DNA of 64,000 nt from Streptomyces sp. CNQ-509 (GTDB lineage Bacteria; Actinomycetota; Actinomycetes; Streptomycetales; Streptomycetaceae): assembly GCF_001011035.1 (NCBI RefSeq), contig NZ_CP011492.1, positions 6,059,001 to 6,123,000 of the forward strand, in the 5' to 3' direction. The notes under the pieces are model-generated. The model did no database searches and was not told the origin of the DNA. It worked only from the letters and a program-made list of their open reading frames with translations. Positions 16,152 to 24,974 of this stretch are shown piece after piece (position 1 is the stretch's first letter; each line of letters opens with the position of its first letter). Made by a program: the position numbers and the translations under genes.

Positions 16152-16183
16152 CTATCCCTAGCATCCCGATAGGAAATCCCTAG
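16152..16183. promoter_or_regulatory. Repeated ATCCC(TAG) elements in front of the TauE/SafE gene
   Basis: ATCCCTAG occurs at 16154-16161 and 16176-16183, with a third ATCCC at 16163-16167. CTATC (16152-16156) and GATAG (16168-16172) form an inverted repeat within it. The cluster ends five bases before the ATG at 16189, so a bound protein would block transcription or translation. It is separate from the 18-bp palindrome and may be a second operator or part of the promoter. Confidence 0.4.
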
Positions 16184-16188
16184 TATCG

Positions 16189-17157
16189 ATGTCTATGGAC
16201 TTTTCGTGGTCGATGGTCGTGGCCGGAGCCTTCGTGGGCTGCATGGTCGGCCTCACGGGCATGGGCGGCGGCGCCCTCATGACCCCCCTCATGGTGACGG
16301 TCTTCGGTGTCAACCCCACCCAGGCCATCGGCAGCGACCTCGCGACCTCGGTCTTCATGAAGCCCTTCGGCGCCGCCGTGCACCAGAAGGCGGGAACCGT
16401 CCGCTGGGACGTGGTGCGCTGGCTGCTGCCCACCGGGGTGCCGGCCGCGTTCTGCGGCGCCTTTCTGCTGCAGTTCCTCGGCGAGGGCGACGACCTGCAG
16501 AGCCGGGTGAAGATCGTCATCGGCGCGGCGCTGCTGCTCGCCGTCACCGGCATGCTCGCCCGGATGTGGCTGGACCGGCGACGCGCCGCGCAGGGCGAGG
16601 AGACCGAGGACGCGCACGTGCCGGTACGCCCCGTGCCCACGCTCGTCATCGGGCTCGTCGGCGGCCTCGTCGTCGGCATGACCTCGGTCGGCTCCGGCTC
16701 GCTGATCATCGTGATGCTGATGCTCGTGCACCCCCGGCTCAAGGCCAACCACCTCGTCGGCACCGACCTCGTCCAGGCCATCCCGATCGTCGCCGCCGCC
16801 GCGGGCGGCCACTTCCTCGTCGGCGACGCCAGTCTGGGGCTCGCGGCCGTGCTCCTCCTCGGCGCCATCCCCGGCGTGCTCGTCGGCGCCGTGCTCTCCA
16901 CCCGCGCCCCCGGCGCCGTGCTGCGCTGGGTGCTGGCGATCATCCTGCTCGCCACCGGGCTGTCCCTGGTGCACGTGCCGGAGACCGTCATCGTCCCGGC
17001 CTGCGCCGTGCTCGCCGCGTACGCCGTGATCAGCAGCCGCCCCCGCCGCCCGCGGCCCGCGACGGCCCCCGCCGGCGCCCCGGCGGTGGACGGCGAATCG
17101 ACGGGTGAGCCACCGGCGGACGGCATCGAGAGGGCATCTGCTCCGCGCCAAGTGTGA
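16189..17157 (+). CDS. TauE/SafE-family membrane transporter (sulfite/anion exporter family)
   Basis: A 322-residue polytopic protein with about eight hydrophobic helices. The two halves of the family are visible: FVGCMVGLTGMGGGALMTPLM near the start, and LVGGLVVGMTSVGSGSLIIVMLM in the middle, each carrying the G-x-GGG or GSGS turn. TauE/SafE proteins export sulfite, sulfoacetate or related organic anions. A hydrophilic Pro/Ala tail of about 35 residues follows the last helix. The start is ATG 16189 (ATG 16195 is possible). It is divergent from an ArsR-SRPBCC regulator and its stop overlaps a possible GTG of dxr. The substrate is not determined by sequence. Confidence 0.88.
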   Translation: MSMDFSWSMVVAGAFVGCMVGLTGMGGGALMTPLMVTVFGVNPTQAIGSDLATSVFMKPFGAAVHQKAGTVRWDVVRWLLPTGVPAAFCGAFLLQFLGEGDDLQSRVKIVIGAALLLAVTGMLARMWLDRRRAAQGEETEDAHVPVRPVPTLVIGLVGGLVVGMTSVGSGSLIIVMLMLVHPRLKANHLVGTDLVQAIPIVAAAAGGHFLVGDASLGLAAVLLLGAIPGVLVGAVLSTRAPGAVLRWVLAIILLATGLSLVHVPETVIVPACAVLAAYAVISSRPRRPRPATAPAGAPAVDGESTGEPPADGIERASAPRQV

Positions 17158-17174
17158 GCGGACACAATGGGGCG

Positions 17175-18434
17175 ATGACCGAGACCTCTGCTGCCCCGCT
17201 CGCCGATCCGCACCTGCGTCCCGCGACCGCCGACGACGGCCCCCGCGAGATCGTCATCCTCGGCTCGACCGGATCCATCGGCACCCAGGCCATCGACATC
17301 GTGCTGCGCAACCCCGACCGGTTCCGGGTCACCGCCCTGTCCGCGGCGGGCGGCCGGGTGGAGCTGCTGGCCGAGCAGGCGCACAAGCTGCGCGTACGCC
17401 GCGTCGCGGTCGCCCGCGCCGGCAAGGCGGGTGAGCTGCGCGAGGCGCTGGCCGCGCGGTACGGGGCCGGGGAGCCGCTCCCCGAGGTGCTGGCGGGTCC
17501 CGACGCGGCCACCGAGGTCGCCGCCGACGAGTGCCACACCGTGCTCAACGGCATCACCGGTTCCATCGGCCTCGCGCCCACCCTCGCCGCCCTCAAAGCG
17601 GGACGGATGCTGGCGCTGGCCAACAAGGAGTCGCTGATCGTCGGCGGTCCGCTGGTCAAGGAGGTGGCCAGGCACGGCCAGATCGTGCCCGTGGACTCCG
17701 AGCACTCCGCTCTCTACCAGGCCCTGCTCGGCGGCACCCGCGGCGAGGTCCGCAAGCTGCTCGTCACCGCATCCGGCGGCCCGTTCCGCGGCCGGACGCG
17801 CGAGGAGCTGACGGAGGTCACCCCGGAGCAGGCGCTGGCGCACCCCACCTGGGACATGGGCCCCGTCGTCACCATCAACTCCTCCACGCTGGTCAACAAG
17901 GGCCTGGAGGTCATCGAGGCGCACCTGCTCTACGACGTGCCCTTCGACCGCATCGAGGTCGTCGTCCACCCGCAGTCCTACGTGCACTCCATGGTCGAGT
18001 TCACCGACGGCTCCACCCTGGCCCAGGCCAGCCCGCCCGACATGCGGATGCCGATCGCGCTGGCGCTGGGCTGGCCCGACCGGGTGCCGGACGCCGCGCC
18101 CGCCTTCGACTGGTCGGCCGCCGCCACCTGGGAGTTCTTCCCGCTCGACGAGAAGGCGTTCCCTTCCGTGCCGCTGGCCTGCCACGTCGGCGCCCTCGGC
18201 GGCACCGCCCCGGCGGTCTTCAACGCGGCGAACGAGGAGTGTGTCGACGGCTTCCTCACCGGCAAGCTCCCGTTCCTTGGCATCATGGACACGGTCAGCC
18301 AGGTCGTCGCGGAACACGGCACGGACGATCCGGGAACCCGGCTGACGGTCGCGGACGTCCTGGAAGCCGAGACCTGGGCTCGTGCCCGGGCCAGGGAGCT
18401 GGCCGGGCTGCCTGCCGACCAGCACGACAAGTGA
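17175..18434 (+). CDS. dxr: 1-deoxy-D-xylulose-5-phosphate reductoisomerase
   Basis: This enzyme converts DXP to 2-C-methyl-D-erythritol 4-phosphate with NADPH, the committed step of the MEP isoprenoid pathway. The NADPH loop ILGSTGSIGTQAIDIV begins near residue 28. The metal and substrate residues lie in ANKESLIVGG, VPVDSEHSAL and HPQSYVHSMVEF, and the C-terminal helical domain has NAANEECVDGFL. At 419 residues the length is normal. ATG 17175 is chosen by comparison with family length; a GTG at 17154 overlapping the TauE/SafE stop (GTGA) would add seven residues. The gene is followed 30 bp later by the site-2 protease gene, and ispG of the same pathway comes next. Confidence 0.95.
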   Translation: MTETSAAPLADPHLRPATADDGPREIVILGSTGSIGTQAIDIVLRNPDRFRVTALSAAGGRVELLAEQAHKLRVRRVAVARAGKAGELREALAARYGAGEPLPEVLAGPDAATEVAADECHTVLNGITGSIGLAPTLAALKAGRMLALANKESLIVGGPLVKEVARHGQIVPVDSEHSALYQALLGGTRGEVRKLLVTASGGPFRGRTREELTEVTPEQALAHPTWDMGPVVTINSSTLVNKGLEVIEAHLLYDVPFDRIEVVVHPQSYVHSMVEFTDGSTLAQASPPDMRMPIALALGWPDRVPDAAPAFDWSAAATWEFFPLDEKAFPSVPLACHVGALGGTAPAVFNAANEECVDGFLTGKLPFLGIMDTVSQVVAEHGTDDPGTRLTVADVLEAETWARARARELAGLPADQHDK

Positions 18435-18464
18435 CGATCGACAACTGATGACGAAGGTGCGCCC

Positions 18465-19781
18465 ATGACGACACTCATGACGATTCTCGGCATCGTCGTC
18501 TTCGCCCTCGGGCTCCTCGTCTCCATCGCCTGGCACGAGTTCGGCCACCTCAGCACGGCCAAGATGTTCGGCATCCGCGTCCCGCAGTACATGGTCGGCT
18601 TCGGCCCCACGATGTTCTCCCGCAAGAAGGGGGAGACCGAGTACGGCATCAAGTGGATCCCGCTCGGCGGCTACATCCGCATGATCGGGATGTTCCCGCC
18701 GGGCGAGGACGGGCGGGTACAGCAGCGCTCCACCTCGCCGTTCCGCGGGATGATCGAGGACGCCAGGCAGGCGGCGTACGAGGAGCTGGAGCCCGGCGAC
18801 GAGAAGCGGCTGTTCTACACGCGGGCCCCGTGGAAGCGGGTCGTCGTGATGTTCGCCGGGCCGTTCATGAACCTGGTGCTGGCCGTCGTGGTGTTCGTCG
18901 GCGTGATGATGACGTTCGGCATCGCCACCCAGACCACGACCGTCGGCTCGGTCTCCGACTGCGTGATCAAGGCCGAGTCGGTCGCCGAGAACCCGGACCG
19001 CAAGTGCAGCGACGCCGACCCCGCCGCGCCCGCGAAGAAGGCGGGGCTGGAGCGCGGCGACCGGATCGTGGCGTTCAACGGCCGCCCGGTCGGCGACTGG
19101 GAGACCCTGCAGAAGAGCATCCGCGAGACCATCGGCCCGGCCACCGTCACCGTCGAGCGCGACGGCAAGCGCGTCGACCTGCACCCCACGCTCACCGAGA
19201 ACACGGTCAGCAAGAGCGACGGCGACGGCGGCTACGTCGACGGCGAGTACGTGAAGGCCGGCTTCCTCGGCTTCACCCCCGCCACCGGCGTGGTCAAGCA
19301 GGACTTCGGCCAGTCCGTGGACCGCATGGGCGACATGGTGGTCAACGGCTTCGACGCGCTGATCGCGCTGCCTTCCAAGGTTCCCGACCTGTGGGACGCG
19401 GCGTTCCAGGGCGAGGAGCGCAAGGAGGACTCGCCGGTCGGCGTCGTCGGCGCGGCCCGGGTCGGCGGCGAGGTGCTGAACCTCGACATCCCGCCGGAGC
19501 AGCGGGTGGCATCGATGCTGCTGCTGGTGGCGGGCTTCAACCTGTCACTGTTCCTCTTCAACATGCTGCCGCTGCTGCCGCTGGACGGCGGGCACATCGC
19601 GGGGGCGCTGTGGGAGTCGGTGCGGCGCGCGTTCGCGCGGGTCTTCCGGCGACCGGATCCCGGGCCCTTCGACGTCGCCAAGCTGATGCCGGTGGCGTAC
19701 GTGGTCGCCGGGGTGTTCATCTGCTTCACGCTGCTGGTGCTCGTCGCGGACGTGGTGAACCCGGTGAAGCTCACCGGGTGA
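18465..19781 (+). CDS. RIP metalloprotease (site-2 protease, RseP-like) with PDZ domain
   Basis: A 438-residue membrane-embedded zinc protease that cuts transmembrane segments of regulatory proteins such as anti-sigma factors. The zinc motif HEFGH is at 24-28 inside the first helix, and the third metal ligand is in NMLPLLPLDGGH near the C-terminus. A PDZ domain is visible around 185-235 (AKKAGLERGDRIVAFNGRPVGDWETLQKSIRETIG). Four membrane helices are predicted. The position between dxr and ispG is conserved in Streptomyces. The in vivo substrate is unknown; the window's only ECF sigma factor (ECF41) lacks a classical anti-sigma factor and so is not an obvious target. Confidence 0.93.
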   Translation: MTTLMTILGIVVFALGLLVSIAWHEFGHLSTAKMFGIRVPQYMVGFGPTMFSRKKGETEYGIKWIPLGGYIRMIGMFPPGEDGRVQQRSTSPFRGMIEDARQAAYEELEPGDEKRLFYTRAPWKRVVVMFAGPFMNLVLAVVVFVGVMMTFGIATQTTTVGSVSDCVIKAESVAENPDRKCSDADPAAPAKKAGLERGDRIVAFNGRPVGDWETLQKSIRETIGPATVTVERDGKRVDLHPTLTENTVSKSDGDGGYVDGEYVKAGFLGFTPATGVVKQDFGQSVDRMGDMVVNGFDALIALPSKVPDLWDAAFQGEERKEDSPVGVVGAARVGGEVLNLDIPPEQRVASMLLLVAGFNLSLFLFNMLPLLPLDGGHIAGALWESVRRAFARVFRRPDPGPFDVAKLMPVAYVVAGVFICFTLLVLVADVVNPVKLTG

Positions 19782-20035
19782 CCCGGGCGGCGGAGCGGGG
19801 CGCGGACCAGGCGGTACGCGCCCGCCCGCCGCCTCCCGGCGCCTGCGCCGGTCCGCGAGGCGCGCCCGGGCCGCGCGTCCGGCGCACCGTGCGGTAAACG
19901 TACGGTGCCGGTTTGTCGACACTTCCGGTGACCACCCCGGCACCGGCCGCGGCCCGGCACACGGGTGCCGTAATCTCGGTAGCCGGGCCCTCATCCGGCG
20001 GGGGCCATGATCCGTACAACAGGGGTTGCCGCCAG

Positions 20036-21190
20036 ATGACTGCCGTTTCGCTGGGAATGCCGTCCGTTCCGCTGAAGATGGCCGAGCGCAGGGCGAGTCG
20101 GACGCTGCACGTCGGTTCCGTCGCCGTCGGCGGCGATGCGCCGGTCTCCGTCCAGTCGATGACCACCACCCGCACCTCCGACATCGGCGCCACCCTCCAG
20201 CAGATCGCCGAGCTGACCGCCTCCGGCTGCCAGATCGTCCGGGTCGCCTGCCCCACGCAGGACGACGCCGACGCGCTGCCCGTGATCGCCGGGAAGTCGC
20301 AGATCCCCGTCATCGCGGACATCCACTTCCAGCCGAAGTACGTCTACGCCGCGATCGACGCCGGCTGCGCCGCGGTCCGGGTGAACCCGGGCAACATCAA
20401 GAAGTTCGACGACCAGGTCAAGCAGATCGCCCGGGCGGCCTCCGCCGCCGGCACCCCCATCCGTATCGGGGTGAACGCGGGCTCGCTCGACCGGCGGCTG
20501 CTCGCGAAGTACGGCAAGGCCACCCCGGAGGCGCTGGTCGAGTCCGCGCTGTGGGAGTGCTCGCTCTTCGAGGAGTACGGCTTCACGGACATCAAGATCT
20601 CGGTGAAGCACAACGACCCGGTCGTCATGGTCAACGCCTACCGGCAGCTCGCCGCCCAGTGCGACTACCCGCTGCACCTCGGCGTCACTGAGGCGGGACC
20701 CGCCTTCCAGGGCACCATCAAGTCCGCCGTCGCCTTCGGTGCGCTCCTCGGCGAGGGCATCGGCGACACGATCCGCGTCTCCCTCTCCGCCCCGCCGGTG
20801 GAGGAGGTCAAGGTCGGCATCCAGATCCTGGAGTCCCTCGGCCTGCGCGAGCGCCGGCTGGAGATCGTCTCCTGCCCCTCCTGCGGCCGCGCCCAGGTCG
20901 ACGTCTACAAGCTCGCCGACGAGGTCACCGCCGGTCTGGACGGCATGGAGGTGCCGCTGCGCGTCGCCGTCATGGGCTGCGTCGTCAACGGTCCCGGCGA
21001 GGCCCGCGAGGCCGACCTCGGCGTCGCCTCCGGCAACGGCAAGGGCCAGATCTTCGTGAAGGGAGAGGTCATCAAGACCGTCCCCGAGTCGAAGATCGTC
21101 GAGACGCTCATCGAGGAGGCGATGAAGATCGCCGACCGGATGGAGGCCGATGGCACCGCTGCCGGCGAGCCGGAGGTCACCGTCGGCTGA
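20036..21190 (+). CDS. ispG: 4-hydroxy-3-methylbut-2-enyl diphosphate synthase (flavodoxin/ferredoxin-dependent)
   Basis: IspG (GcpE) reductively opens MEcPP to HMBPP in the MEP pathway using a [4Fe-4S] cluster. The cluster ligands are seen at C280 and C283 (SCPSCGR) and C315 (MGCVVNGPGE), with the fourth ligand Glu shortly after, exactly as in characterised IspG. The TIM-barrel part has GDAPVSVQSMTTT and AVRVNPGN. The 384-residue length fits a start at ATG 20036; an upstream in-frame ATG at 19913 would add 41 unusual residues. A 254-bp spacer separates it from the protease gene and contains TAATCT at 19971, possibly a -10 element. Confidence 0.95.
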   Translation: MTAVSLGMPSVPLKMAERRASRTLHVGSVAVGGDAPVSVQSMTTTRTSDIGATLQQIAELTASGCQIVRVACPTQDDADALPVIAGKSQIPVIADIHFQPKYVYAAIDAGCAAVRVNPGNIKKFDDQVKQIARAASAAGTPIRIGVNAGSLDRRLLAKYGKATPEALVESALWECSLFEEYGFTDIKISVKHNDPVVMVNAYRQLAAQCDYPLHLGVTEAGPAFQGTIKSAVAFGALLGEGIGDTIRVSLSAPPVEEVKVGIQILESLGLRERRLEIVSCPSCGRAQVDVYKLADEVTAGLDGMEVPLRVAVMGCVVNGPGEAREADLGVASGNGKGQIFVKGEVIKTVPESKIVETLIEEAMKIADRMEADGTAAGEPEVTVG

Positions 21191-21252
21191 CCGCCGGGCA
21201 CGGCGCGTACCCGCAGGAAGCGGGCGGACGCGCGCACGGGTACAGTGCCGCT

Positions 21253-22098
21253 GTGTTGACGACCACCACCACCCGGCTGCTGGAGCCCGCGGAGCTCGAC
21301 GCCGCCCGTGCCGTGCTCGACCGCGAACCGGTCGCCAACGCGTTCGTCGCCTCCCGCGTCGCCGTCGCGGGGCTCGATCCCTGGCGGCTCGGCGGTGAGC
21401 TGTGGGGCTGGTATGCGGGCGGGCGGCTGGAGTCCCTCTGCTACGCCGGCGCCAACCTCGTGCCCGTCTGCGCCACCCCCGAGGCGGTCCGCGGCTTCGC
21501 CGAGCGCGCCCGGCGCGCGGGACGCCGCTGCTCCTCGATCGTCGGCCTGGCCGAGCCCACCGCCGAGTTGTGGTCCCTGCTGGAGCCGGCCTGGGGACCG
21601 GCGCGCGAGGTGCGGGCGCGGCAGCCGCTGATGGTCACCACCTCGATGCCCGCGGAGGTCGAGCCCGACCCGCTGGTCCGCCGCATCCGCAAGGACGAGA
21701 TGGACCTGATCATGCCCGCGTGCGTGGCCATGTTCACCGAGGAGGTCGGGATCTCGCCGCTCGCCGGCGACGGCGGGCTGCTGTACCAGGCGCGGGTCGC
21801 GGAACTGGTGGGCGGCGGCCGTTCCTTCGCGCGCGTGGAGGACGGCGAGGTCGTCTTCAAGGCGGAGATCGGCGCCGCGACGGCCCACGCGTGCCAGATC
21901 CAGGGCGTGTGGGTGGCACCGGAGCACCGCGGGCGCGGGCTGTCGGAGATCGGCCTCGCGGCCGTCCTGCGGTACGCGCTGCGCGAGGTGGCGCCGGTGG
22001 TCAGCCTGTACGTGAACGACTTCAACACGGTGGCGCGCGCGGCGTATCGCCGGGTGGGCTTCCGCGAGGTCGGGGCGTTCATGAGCGTGCTGTTCTGA
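21253..22098 (+). CDS. GNAT-family N-acetyltransferase with DUF4081-type N-terminal domain
   Basis: A 281-residue protein starting at GTG 21253. The first about 115 residues resemble the DUF4081 domain often found in front of actinobacterial acetyltransferases; the C-terminal half is a GNAT fold with the acetyl-CoA loop IQGVWVAPEHRGRGLSEIGLAAVL (Q/RxxGxG type) and the final strand VSLYVNDFNTVARAAYRRVGFREVG. The position immediately after ispG is conserved in Streptomyces. The acceptor is unknown; it could be a small molecule or a protein. Confidence 0.85.
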   Translation: MLTTTTTRLLEPAELDAARAVLDREPVANAFVASRVAVAGLDPWRLGGELWGWYAGGRLESLCYAGANLVPVCATPEAVRGFAERARRAGRRCSSIVGLAEPTAELWSLLEPAWGPAREVRARQPLMVTTSMPAEVEPDPLVRRIRKDEMDLIMPACVAMFTEEVGISPLAGDGGLLYQARVAELVGGGRSFARVEDGEVVFKAEIGAATAHACQIQGVWVAPEHRGRGLSEIGLAAVLRYALREVAPVVSLYVNDFNTVARAAYRRVGFREVGAFMSVLF

Positions 22099-22223
22099 GA
22101 GCCGGGTCCGCGGCGGCGCGGGGCGCGTACGGTCGCCGGGTCCGCGGGCTTCCGGCGTCGCGGCGGGGCGTGGCCACGGGGGTTGGGCCGGCGGGCCGCG
22201 GGCGCAGGGTAGGGTGCGCAGCC

Positions 22224-22757
22224 ATGGATGACGTCGTCGTCGGCCCTCTCGACCTCGCCGCCCGCGTGGACGACGCGCTTGCCGTACAGGCCGTCGCCTT
22301 CGGGCTCACCGACGACGAGATCGCCGTCCGCCGCCATGTCGTGCTGCGGCACCTGACCAACACGGGCGCCCGTGCGCTGGGCGCCACCACCGCCACCGGC
22401 CGGCTCGCCGGGTTCGTCTACGGCATGCCGAACAACCGCGTGTACTGGTGGTCCACCGTCGTCCAGCCCTATCTGCGCGCCGCGGGCGAGGACCGCTGGC
22501 TCGACGACGCCTTCGTCATCACCGAACTCCACGTGCACCCCGCCTTCCAGCAGCGGGGCATCGGCCGCGAGCTGATCACGCGGATCACCGACTCCGCCGC
22601 GGAGCCCAGGAGCCTGCTCTCGGCGATCGACGTGGAGAGCCCCGCGCGCCACCTGTACCGGCAGCTCGGCTACCGCGACCTCGCCCGCCGCGTGGTCTTC
22701 CCCGGCGCCCCCAGCCCGTACGTGGTGATGGGCGCGGAGCTGCCGCTGCTGCGCTGA
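22224..22757 (+). CDS. GNAT-family N-acetyltransferase
   Basis: A 177-residue single-domain GNAT protein starting at ATG 22224. The acetyl-CoA binding loop is in ITELHVHPAFQQRGIGRELITRI, and the C-terminal strand is SPARHLYRQLGYRDLARRVVF. It is unrelated in detail to the GNAT gene 125 bp upstream. The stop at 22757 directly precedes two DnaA boxes and proS. The acceptor is unknown. Confidence 0.82.
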   Translation: MDDVVVGPLDLAARVDDALAVQAVAFGLTDDEIAVRRHVVLRHLTNTGARALGATTATGRLAGFVYGMPNNRVYWWSTVVQPYLRAAGEDRWLDDAFVITELHVHPAFQQRGIGRELITRITDSAAEPRSLLSAIDVESPARHLYRQLGYRDLARRVVFPGAPSPYVVMGAELPLLR

Positions 22758-22758
22758 G

Positions 22759-22785
22759 TTGTCCACAACCGGCGAGTTGTCCACA
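22759..22785. promoter_or_regulatory. Two TTGTCCACA DnaA boxes upstream of proS
   Basis: TTGTCCACA, the preferred streptomycete DnaA box, occurs at 22759-22767 and 22777-22785 on the same strand, each as part of GAGTTGTCCACA. Their starts are 18 bp apart. The first overlaps a partial palindrome (TTGTCCACAA), so the opposite strand also carries a near match. They lie 54-80 bp before the proS start, so DnaA could modulate proS or be titrated here. Confidence 0.65.
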
Positions 22786-22838
22786 GCTTCGGCGGACGAA
22801 TTACCGGCGGCCCCGCGTCCGGCGCTAGAGTCCGGGGC

Positions 22839-24554
22839 ATGAGCCAGCACAGCCACGTTCAGCGCATGTCCCGGATGATGCTCAAGACGCTGCGCGACGA
22901 CCCCGCCGACGCCGAGACCGCGAGCCACAAGCTGCTCGTCCGCGCGGGCTATGTCCGCCGCTCGTCCGCCGGGGTGTGGACGTGGCTGCCGCTCGGCAAG
23001 CGGGTCCTGGAGAACGTGGCGCGGGTCGTCCGCGAGGAGATGGACGCGATCGGCGGCCAGGAGGTGCTGCTGCCGGCCCTGCTGCCCCGCGAGCTGTACG
23101 AGAGGACGGGCCGCGCCGAGGAATACGGCGACCTGCTCTTCTCCCTCCAGGACCGCAAGGGCGTGGACTATGTGCTGGGTCCCACGCACGAGGAGCTCTT
23201 CGCCCAGGTCGTCAAGGATCAGTGCTCGTCCTACAAGGACCTGCCCGTGATCCTCTACCAGATCCAGATCAAGTACCGGGACGAGGCGCGGCCCCGCTCC
23301 GGCGTGCTGCGCGGCCGTGAGTTCCACATGAAGGACTCGTACTCCTTCGACACCTCGGACGAGGGCCTGGCCGCGGCCTACGGGCTGCACCGCGAGGCGT
23401 ACCGGCGGATCTTCGAGCGGCTCGGCTTCGACTACCGGATCGTCTCCGCCGTCTCCGGCGCCATGGGCGGGTCGGCCAGCGAGGAGTTCCTGGCCCCCGC
23501 CGCCGCGGGCGAGGACACGTATGTGCAGTGCCCCTCCTGCGGCTTCGCCGCGAACACCGAGGCGCTGACGACGACGGTGGCGCCCTCCCCGGCCGACGTC
23601 CACCCGCCGGTCGAGGAGCTGGACACCCCCGACACCCCGACGATCGAGACCCTCGCCGCGCACCTGGACGTCCCGGCGTCCGCGACGCTGAAGAACCTGC
23701 TGGTGAAGGTCGACGGCGAGATCACCGCGGTCGGCGTGCCCGGCGACCGCGAGGTGGACCTGGGCAAGCTCGCCGAGCACCTGGCCCCGGCCCAGGTCGA
23801 GGTCGTCACCGCCGAGGACTTCGCCGGCCGCCCCGACCTGGTCCGGGGGTACGTCGGCCCGCAGGGCATGGCCGGCAAGGCGTTCCGTTACCTGGCCGAC
23901 CCCCGGGTCGCCCCGGGCACCTCCTGGGTGACCGGCGCCAACAAGCCCGACTCGCACGCGCGCAACGTGGTGTGCGGCCGCGACTTCGAGGTCGACCAGT
24001 ACCTCGACGTGGTCGTCGTCGAGCCCGGCGACCCCTGCCCGCGCTGCGGCGCGGGCATCGAGCTGGACCGGGCCATCGAGATCGGCCACATCTTCCAGCT
24101 GGGCCGCAAGTACGCCGACGCCTTCGAGCTGGACGTCCTCGGCCAGAACGGCAAGCCGGTGCGGGTGACCATGGGTTCGTACGGGATCGGGGTCTCCCGG
24201 GCCGTCGCCGCGCTCGCCGAGCAGACGCACGACGAGCTGGGGCTGTGCTGGCCGCGCGAGGTGGCCCCGGCGGACGTGCACATCGTCGCGGCGGGCAAGG
24301 CCAAGCAGACGGAGCTGGCGCTGGAGCTGGCGGAGAAGCTGGGCGCCGCGGGCGTGCGGGTGCTGGTGGACGACCGGGCGTCGGTGTCGCCCGGCGTGAA
24401 GTTCACCGACGCCGAGCTGATCGGGGTGCCGCAGATCCTGGTCGCCGGGCGGCGCGCGGGTGAGGGCGTGGTGGAGCTGAAGGACCGCCGCACCGGCGAG
24501 CGCGAGGAACTGCCGGTGGACGAGGCGCTGGCGCGGCTGACGGCGGCGGGGTGA
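22839..24554 (+). CDS. proS: Prolyl-tRNA synthetase (bacterial type with editing insert)
   Basis: A 571-residue class II aminoacyl-tRNA synthetase that charges tRNA-Pro. Class II motif 1 is near residue 65, motif 2 is GREFHMKDSYSFD (about 164), and motif 3 is GSYGIGVSRAVAAL (about 447). Between motifs 2 and 3 lies the YbaK/INS editing domain (about 230-380: SATLKNLLVKVDGEITAVGVPGDREVDLGKLAEHL). A C-terminal anticodon-binding domain ends the protein. The start is ATG 22839. Two DnaA boxes lie upstream and a strong hairpin follows. Confidence 0.97.
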   Translation: MSQHSHVQRMSRMMLKTLRDDPADAETASHKLLVRAGYVRRSSAGVWTWLPLGKRVLENVARVVREEMDAIGGQEVLLPALLPRELYERTGRAEEYGDLLFSLQDRKGVDYVLGPTHEELFAQVVKDQCSSYKDLPVILYQIQIKYRDEARPRSGVLRGREFHMKDSYSFDTSDEGLAAAYGLHREAYRRIFERLGFDYRIVSAVSGAMGGSASEEFLAPAAAGEDTYVQCPSCGFAANTEALTTTVAPSPADVHPPVEELDTPDTPTIETLAAHLDVPASATLKNLLVKVDGEITAVGVPGDREVDLGKLAEHLAPAQVEVVTAEDFAGRPDLVRGYVGPQGMAGKAFRYLADPRVAPGTSWVTGANKPDSHARNVVCGRDFEVDQYLDVVVVEPGDPCPRCGAGIELDRAIEIGHIFQLGRKYADAFELDVLGQNGKPVRVTMGSYGIGVSRAVAALAEQTHDELGLCWPREVAPADVHIVAAGKAKQTELALELAEKLGAAGVRVLVDDRASVSPGVKFTDAELIGVPQILVAGRRAGEGVVELKDRRTGEREELPVDEALARLTAAG

Positions 24555-24600
24555 GAGCCGCGGCACCGGCCGCGGAGAACCGGCGGAACTGACCGGCGTC

Positions 24601-24628
24601 GGCCGCCGCCGTCGGGGCGGCGGCGGCC
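24601..24628. terminator. Terminator hairpin after proS
   Basis: GGCCGCCGCCG (24601-24611) pairs perfectly with CGGCGGCGGCC (24618-24628) around a 6-base loop, 47 bp after the proS stop and just before the end of the convergent small gene. Confidence 0.7.
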
Positions 24629-24639
24629 GGGTGGCGGCG

Positions 24640-24949
24640 TCAGCGGCCGGAGCCGCCCTCCGCGGGCGCGGTCGCGCGGAGGAAGCCGGCGGCGACCGGG
24701 CCCGCGTCCTTGCCGCCGGAGCCGCCGTCCTCGACGCCGGGGCCGGTCGGTGTGGCGCGCGGCCTCCTCGTTCGCGCCGCGCGCCCAGGCGGCAACGTAC
24801 GCCCGCACCTCCTCCTGCGCGTCGGCGGCGTCGTCGTCCCCGCCCCTCACGTACGCGATGCTCGCGTCCAGCACCCCGGCCGCGACCAGTACGGCCCCGG
24901 CGACCAGGGCCCACCGGGACCGTGTGCGCGAGGGCGGGGCCGGATCCAT
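24640..24949 (-). pseudogene. Small membrane-anchored protein, apparently frameshifted
   Basis: From ATG 24949 the minus strand reads a short basic head, one membrane segment (ALVAGAVLVAAGVLDASIAYV) and then QEEVRAYVAAWARGANEEAARHTDRP. After that the frame turns into Arg/Pro-rich nonsense and stays open far beyond. Dropping one C from the CCCC run just after TDRP continues it as GVEDGGSGGKDAGPVAAGFLRATAPAEGGSGR and a stop at 24640, giving about 102 residues. The YVAAWARG...AARHTD part resembles the start of NTF2-like (MecA_N) domains, so it could also be a remnant of a larger gene. A single-base assembly error is the other explanation. Confidence 0.45.
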
Positions 24950-24974
24950 GCGGGCATCCCAGGGCGTCGCCCCC

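Noticed and set aside
21441..24914. A 1157-codon open frame on the minus strand across ispG-proS spacer, GNAT genes and proS
   Set aside because: It covers several well-supported plus-strand genes, has no family motif and reads as low-complexity Arg/Ala/Gly/His.
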